NCBI RefSeq assembly: GCF_019634815.1
Contig: NZ_JAHCAP010000011.1
Location: 26,855 to 90,854 of the forward strand
Source: Dokdonella sp.
Lineage (GTDB): Bacteria > Pseudomonadota > Gammaproteobacteria > Xanthomonadales > Rhodanobacteraceae
Direction of reading: 5' to 3'
Length of the DNA: 64,000 bases
Shown piece by piece: positions 60,192 to 64,000 of the stretch. Below the pieces are notes generated by a model. It was not told where the DNA came from. It worked only from the letters and a program-made list of their open reading frames with translations, and searched no databases. A program made the translations under genes and the position numbers. The first letter of the stretch is position 1, and each line of letters begins with the position of its first letter.

Positions 60192-61445
60192 TCAGCCATA
60201 CACCGGGAATTTCTTGCACTGCGCGGTGACCTTGTCACGCACGGCCGCGATCACGCTTGCATCAGTGGGCGCATCGAGCACGTCGCAGATCCAGTTGGCC
60301 AGCTCGATGCAGTCGGCCTCGCCGTAACCGCGCGTGGTCACCGCGGGCGTACCGATGCGCAGGCCCGAGGTCACGAACGGTTTCTGCGGATCGTTGGGCA
60401 CCGCGTTCTTGTTGACCGTGATGTGCGCCTTGCCGAGCGCGGCCTCGGCATCCTTGCCGGTGATCGGCTTGCCGATCAGATCGATCAGCATGAGGTGGTT
60501 GAAGGTGCCGCCGGAGACGATCTTGTAGCCGCGCGCAATCATGGTCTTCGCCATTGCCTGCGCGTTCTTGACCACTTGCGACTGATAGGTCTTGAACGCC
60601 GGATCGAGCGCTTCCTTGAAGGCGACCGCCTTGGCCGCGATCACGTGCATCAGCGGGCCGCCCTGCAGGGCCGGGAACACGATCGACTGCAACTTCTTGA
60701 CCAGATCCTCGGACGGATTCTTCGCCAGCACGATGCCGCCGCGCGGGCCGCGCAGCGTCTTGTGCGTGGTACTGGTCACCACGTGCGCGTGCGGCAGCGG
60801 GCTCGGATATACGCCTGCGGCGACCAGGCCGGCGACGTGCGCCATGTCGACGAACAACAAGGCCCCGACCGAATCGGCGATCTTGCGCATGCGCGCCCAG
60901 TCGAGCACCTGCGAGTAGGCGCTGAATCCGGCCACCACCATCTTCGGCTTGTGCTCGGTCGCCAGGCGCTGGACTTCGTCGTAATCGATCAGGCCATTGT
61001 CGTTGACGCCGTACTGCACCGCGTTGAACAGCTTGCCCGAAAGATTGACCTTGGCGCCGTGGGTGAGATGACCGCCGTGGGCGAGGCTCATGCCCAGGAT
61101 CGTGTCGCCCGGATTGAGCAGGGCGAAATAGACGGCCTGATTGGCCTGCGAACCCGAATGCGGCTGCACATTGGCGTAGTCGCAATCGAACAGCTGCTTG
61201 ACGCGCTCGATCGCGAGCGATTCGGCGATATCGACGTACTCGCAGCCGCCGTAGTAGCGCTTGCCCGGATAACCCTCGGCGTACTTGTTGGTGAGCACGC
61301 TGCCCTGCGCCTCGAGCACGCGCGGGCTGGCGTAGTTCTCGCTCGCGATGAGCTCGACATGGTCTTCCTGGCGGCGGCGCTCGTCGGCAATCGCCTTGGC
61401 CAGCTCGGGGTCGAAACCTTCGATGCGCGAATCCTTGGGAAACAT
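60192..61445 (-). CDS. glyA: Serine hydroxymethyltransferase
   Basis: A 417-residue PLP enzyme that interconverts serine and glycine with tetrahydrofolate. [38 protein letters not shown] and the PLP-lysine segment [17 protein letters not shown] are diagnostic. The ATG at 61445 ([16 protein letters not shown]) gives the family length; the frame is open far upstream across the opposite strand of ettA, which is not real coding. Divergent from ettA by 186 bp. Confidence 0.97.
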   Translation of the reverse strand: MFPKDSRIEGFDPELAKAIADERRRQEDHVELIASENYASPRVLEAQGSVLTNKYAEGYPGKRYYGGCEYVDIAESLAIERVKQLFDCDYANVQPHSGSQANQAVYFALLNPGDTILGMSLAHGGHLTHGAKVNLSGKLFNAVQYGVNDNGLIDYDEVQRLATEHKPKMVVAGFSAYSQVLDWARMRKIADSVGALLFVDMAHVAGLVAAGVYPSPLPHAHVVTSTTHKTLRGPRGGIVLAKNPSEDLVKKLQSIVFPALQGGPLMHVIAAKAVAFKEALDPAFKTYQSQVVKNAQAMAKTMIARGYKIVSGGTFNHLMLIDLIGKPITGKDAEAALGKAHITVNKNAVPNDPQKPFVTSGLRIGTPAVTTRGYGEADCIELANWICDVLDAPTDASVIAAVRDKVTAQCKKFPVYG

Positions 61446-61631
61446 GGGGAAACCTGTGCCGGCCGGGGAAACCGCAATGGTACCGCGTTGCAGCAGATTT
61501 ATGCCTGCACAAACGGCTGCCCGCCACCCAACCGATGACGCAGCGCCCCTTGATCGGCGATAATCACCCGTTTCCTTCCCTGCCGCGACCGACGCCACCC
61601 GCGCGCCGGCGCAAGCCTGTCCGGAGCCCAC

Positions 61632-63293
<1,662 letters not shown>

Positions 63294-63321
63294 AGGCAGC
63301 GGCTGCGAACCCGCGGGATTC

Positions 63322-63590
63322 GAAGCGGAAAGCTTGAAACACGGAGCACACGGAGCACACTGAGAAGTGCTATTCGGGAAAGAGCTTTGCTTGCCCTGCT
63401 TCCCTTTGAAGCGGAAAGCTTGAAACACGAAGAACACGAAGCACACGAAGAAATTCTTTTCGAGAAAGAGCTTTGCTTGCCCTGCTTCCCTTTGAAGCGG
63501 AAAGCTTGAAACACGGAGCACACGGAGCACACGGAGCACAAGAAGAATTTCCTTTCAAGAAAGATCTTTGCTTGCTTCTGCTTCCCTTCG
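63322..63590. repeat. Tandem array A, 86-bp period, three copies
   Basis: Units start at 63322, 63408 and 63494 with GAAGCGGAAAGCTTGAAACA, then short runs built from the word CACGGAGCA or CACGAAGAA, then a CTTTGCTTGCCCTGCTTCCC segment. The number of word repeats varies between copies, which suggests slippage. No credible gene is present. Confidence 0.85.
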
Positions 63591-63610
63591 TGTGCCTCGT
63601 GTTCTTCGTG

Positions 63611-64000
63611 TTTCAGTCTTTTCCGTTTTCGCTACAACCTTCGCCGGAGAACGCCAATGACGTTCATGCAGTCGCGGCAAACCGCGTGGCTTCGGGAAAG
63701 GTCTTTGCTTGACCCTGCTCCCCTCCGTGTACTCCGTGTGCTCCGTGTTTCAGTCTTTTCCGTTTTCGCTACAACCTTCGCCGGAGAACGCCAATGACGT
63801 TCATGCAGTCGCGGCAATCCGCGTGGCTTCGGGAAAGGTCTTTGCTTGACCCTGCTCCCCTCCGTGTACTCCGTGTGCTCCGTGTTTCAGTCTTTTCCGT
63901 TTTCGCTACAACCTTCGACGGAGAACGCCAATGACGTTCATGCAGTCGCGGCAATCCGCGTGGCTTCGGGAAAGGTCTTTGCTTGACTCTGCTTTCCTCC
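63611..64000. repeat. Tandem array B, 137-bp period, runs off window
   Basis: TTTCAGTCTTTTCCGTTTTC recurs at 63611, 63748 and 63885, an exact 137-bp period, with near-identical units (single changes such as CAAACCGCG/CAATCCGCG and TTCGCCGG/TTCGACGG). Each unit also holds GGTCTTTGCTTGACCCTGCT, a close relative of the segment in array A, followed by inverted CTCCGTGT words. At least 2.8 copies are visible. Short open frames on both strands repeat with the unit and look like a by-product. Confidence 0.9.

Noticed and set aside
61446..61631. Glycine riboswitch upstream of glyA
   Set aside because: No glycine aptamer core pattern is visible in the 186-bp glyA-ettA gap.
63322..64000. CRISPR or integron attC array
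   Set aside because: Units are 86 and 137 bp with near-identical whole units; there are no unique spacers, no attC core sites and no integrase.

Overview
The window is GC-rich gammaproteobacterial chromosome, most likely Lysobacterales (Xanthomonadales), near Rhodanobacteraceae. Three things suggest this: the glyA-nrdR-ribD-ribE-ribB-ribH-nusB-thiL-pgpA gene order, a SMUG1-type glycosylase next to a UbiM-type hydroxylase, and secreted proteins ending in a short Phe-Glu tag. The placement is inference, since no rRNA lies in the window. Genes are dense, often overlap by 1-4 bp within operons, and there is no phage or intact insertion sequence.

Layout. 0-2.8 kb: housekeeping genes (HemJ, bacterioferritin and its ferredoxin, RppH, tRNA-Met). 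2.8-9.2 kb: accessory stretch with a nuclease-helicase fusion beside the tRNA, a secreted M23 peptidase, a HEPN protein, a dense REP/REPIN-type array and an SRAP protein. 9.2-19.5 kb: an Lrp regulator divergent from a PLP enzyme, SDR, SMUG1, UbiM, a membrane-bound winged-helix/TPR regulator, a secreted propeller-M15 protein and azurin. 19.7-22.6 kb: a TPP-riboswitch-controlled thiamine uptake operon (TonB receptor plus PnuT-like permease). 22.6-27.1 kb: an APH-type kinase, then a translationally coupled flavoprotein and ThDP enzyme. 27.1-35.2 kb: an AraC regulator divergent from a TonB receptor, a giant exported CobN-like chelatase, an ExbB-like protein, a DUF2149 protein and a small membrane protein. 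This last set resembles the heme-dechelatase (Hmu) systems of Bacteroidetes. 35.6-53.6 kb: nitrate respiration, with moaA-moaCB-moeA-moaD-moaE-mobA-DUF7009 followed by narGHJI, a parvulin and a double NarK. A hemerythrin protein and a secreted propeller protein lie beyond it. 53.7-63.3 kb: a small conserved gene, pgpA, thiL, nusB, the rib genes, nrdR and glyA, with divergent ettA. 63.3-64 kb: two tandem-repeat arrays that run off the window.

Regulatory logic. Four FNR-type palindromes lie upstream of azurin, ubiM, moaA and the nar region, pointing to one low-oxygen regulon for cofactor synthesis, nitrate reductase, electron carrier and quinone. Two of them (moaA, nar) sit with a good -10 element at exactly class II spacing. 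The nar one starts a predicted transcript of about 95 nt that ends in a strong UUCG-loop terminator before narG. This is either an FNR-dependent small RNA or an attenuated narG leader, and is the most interesting non-coding signal here. The exported CobN-like operon is the most interesting protein system.
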